Below, one piece after another: positions 11,993 through 13,074 of a DNA stretch of 13,074 bases. Made by a program: the position numbers and the translations under genes. The notes beneath the pieces are model-generated. The model saw nothing but the letters and a program-made list of their open reading frames with translations, did no database searches and was not told the DNA's origin. Origin of the DNA: an uncultured Elusimicrobia bacterium. GTDB taxonomy: Bacteria > Elusimicrobiota > Endomicrobiia > Endomicrobiales > Endomicrobiaceae. The DNA is taken from contig CALGGE010000057.1 of assembly GCA_937916125.1 (NCBI GenBank), forward strand, positions 1 to 13,074, written 5' to 3'. Within the stretch, counting starts at the first letter, position 1. The number at the start of each line of letters is the position of its first letter.

Positions 11993-13074
11993 ATGAAAAA
12001 AGATTTTTATGAAGTGCTTGGGGTGCAGAAAGGTGCATCCGAAGAAGAAATAAAAAAAGCTTACAGGCATTTGGCCATAAAATATCATCCCGACAGAAAC
12101 CCGGGAAATAAAGAAGCCGAAGAAAAGTTTAAAGAAATAAACGAGGCTTACGACGTCTTGTCCAATCCTCAGAAAAAGCAGCAGTATGATGCTTTCGGTC
12201 ATGAGGGAATGAACGGTATGGGCGGCGGAGCAGGCGGTTTTGGGAATATGGGTGATATGGGAGACATTTTCGGAGATATCTTCGGAGATATCTTCGGCGG
12301 AGGAAGAGCGGGCAGGTCTTCTCAAAGCGGTCGCAGACAATACAAAAAAGGTGCTGATTTAAGATATGATTTGGATGTCTCAATGCTTGACGCCATGACG
12401 GGTAAAGAAGTTTCGATTGATGTTACAAGACGAGATACCTGTTCCACTTGTCACGGAACCGGAGCTAAAGCGGGAACTTCCGCAAAAACTTGTCCGTCGT
12501 GCAGAGGTACCGGACAGGTTAGGGTAAGTCAGGGCTTTTTCTCTTTTGCACAAACGTGTCCAAAATGTCACGGTGAAGGTCGGATTATAGAAAATCCTTG
12601 TCCTACCTGTCGAGCAACGGGAACGGTAAGAACAAACAAAACAATAAAAGTCAGAATTCCTCAAGGTGTTAATGACGGTAGTACATTGAGAGTGTCAGGA
12701 GCAGGTGATGCCGGTCCTCAAGGAGCTCAACCGGGTGATTTATATGTGGTTATTCATTTGAAAAAACAGGCAGGCTTCACGAGAGAGGGCGACGATTTAC
12801 ATACGGAGATAAAACTTACTTTCGCTCAGGCTGCGTTAGGTATAGAATACGATGTTCCGGTCTTGGACGGACATGTAAAAGTAAAAATTGCTCCGGGAAC
12901 ACAGCCGGGAACGATTTTACGTATAAGGGAACAGGGGTTTCCTATGCTCGGCAGAAGAATGAGAGGAGATTTGTATGTTAAGGTAAATGTCAATGTTCCC
13001 AAATCTTTAAACTCCGAGCAGAAAAAGGCACTTTTTGAGTTTGCCAAGACTATGGGTGAAATACAGAACGATGC
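11993..13074 (+). CDS. dnaJ: Co-chaperone DnaJ (Hsp40), 3' end outside window
   Basis: The first 360 codons are present, so only a short C-terminal piece is missing compared with the usual 370–385 residues. The J domain carries His32-Pro-Asp34 (YHPDRNPGNKE), which stimulates the DnaK ATPase. A Gly-rich region follows with three consecutive GDIF units. The zinc-binding domain has four CxxC pairs starting at about residues 150, 167, 189 and 203 (CSTCHGTG, CPSCRGTG, CPKCHGEG, CPTCRATG), the last having A for the usual G. The C-terminal substrate domains show PQGVNDGSTLRVSG and FAQAALGIEYDVPVLDG. GAGG at 11984–11987 supports the start. It normally follows dnaK directly, but here it is 4 kb away behind the defence-type block. 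Confidence 0.97.
   Translation, partial: MKKDFYEVLGVQKGASEEEIKKAYRHLAIKYHPDRNPGNKEAEEKFKEINEAYDVLSNPQKKQQYDAFGHEGMNGMGGGAGGFGNMGDMGDIFGDIFGDIFGGGRAGRSSQSGRRQYKKGADLRYDLDVSMLDAMTGKEVSIDVTRRDTCSTCHGTGAKAGTSAKTCPSCRGTGQVRVSQGFFSFAQTCPKCHGEGRIIENPCPTCRATGTVRTNKTIKVRIPQGVNDGSTLRVSGAGDAGPQGAQPGDLYVVIHLKKQAGFTREGDDLHTEIKLTFAQAALGIEYDVPVLDGHVKVKIAPGTQPGTILRIREQGFPMLGRRMRGDLYVKVNVNVPKSLNSEQKKALFEFAKTMGEIQND

Overview
The window is from a low-GC bacterium. The run hrcA–grpE–dnaK–dnaJ, with a HrcA/CIRCE-regulated promoter, fixes it as a bacterial heat-shock locus. From memory, the DnaK (start MSKIIGIDLGTSNS, then a GTTLGGKAFPSYVAF-type segment) most resembles Elusimicrobiota/Endomicrobium-like proteins. 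That placement is an inference, because no search could be run. Arginine is mostly AGA/AGG and the intergenic DNA is very AT-rich and full of short palindromes.

Layout. 1–294: intergenic DNA with tandem and palindromic repeats, an extended -10 promoter, a possible structured RNA, and a double palindrome just upstream of a small XRE-type repressor gene (295–633). 775–2809: two housekeeping genes on the + strand, the GTPase/ATPase ychF and the flavin-cofactor enzyme ribF. 2892–3700: an IS200-like single-gene insertion (tnpA on the - strand), with a possible 49-aa CxxC miniprotein upstream of tnpA. 3701–4050: gene-poor DNA with a strong - strand promoter and two terminator-like hairpins, so probably a small RNA or attenuated leader. 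4051–7983: a consensus promoter overlapped by a CIRCE operator, then hrcA, grpE and dnaK. 11993–13074: dnaJ, running off the window end.

The striking feature is 8173–11897, six AT-rich genes inserted between dnaK and dnaJ. They are (i) two overlapping unrecognised genes, a single-TM protein and a protein with a beta-like head, an N/Q-rich linker, a helical region and a hydrophobic tail; (ii) a HinfI/TdeIII-like type II restriction endonuclease overlapping a winged-helix (HARE-HTH-like) protein with a PD-(D/E)xK-like second half, with no methyltransferase in sight; and (iii) a complete HepT–MntA (HEPN/MNT) toxin–antitoxin pair with both signature motifs intact. This looks like a small defence island lodged in a heat-shock operon. 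The first two genes and the nuclease/winged-helix pair are the best candidates for something undescribed.

A family of short hairpins with the core GC-NNN-GC, often preceded by TTCAAC repeats, occurs in most of the larger intergenic gaps. It probably represents a genome-wide REP-like repeat.
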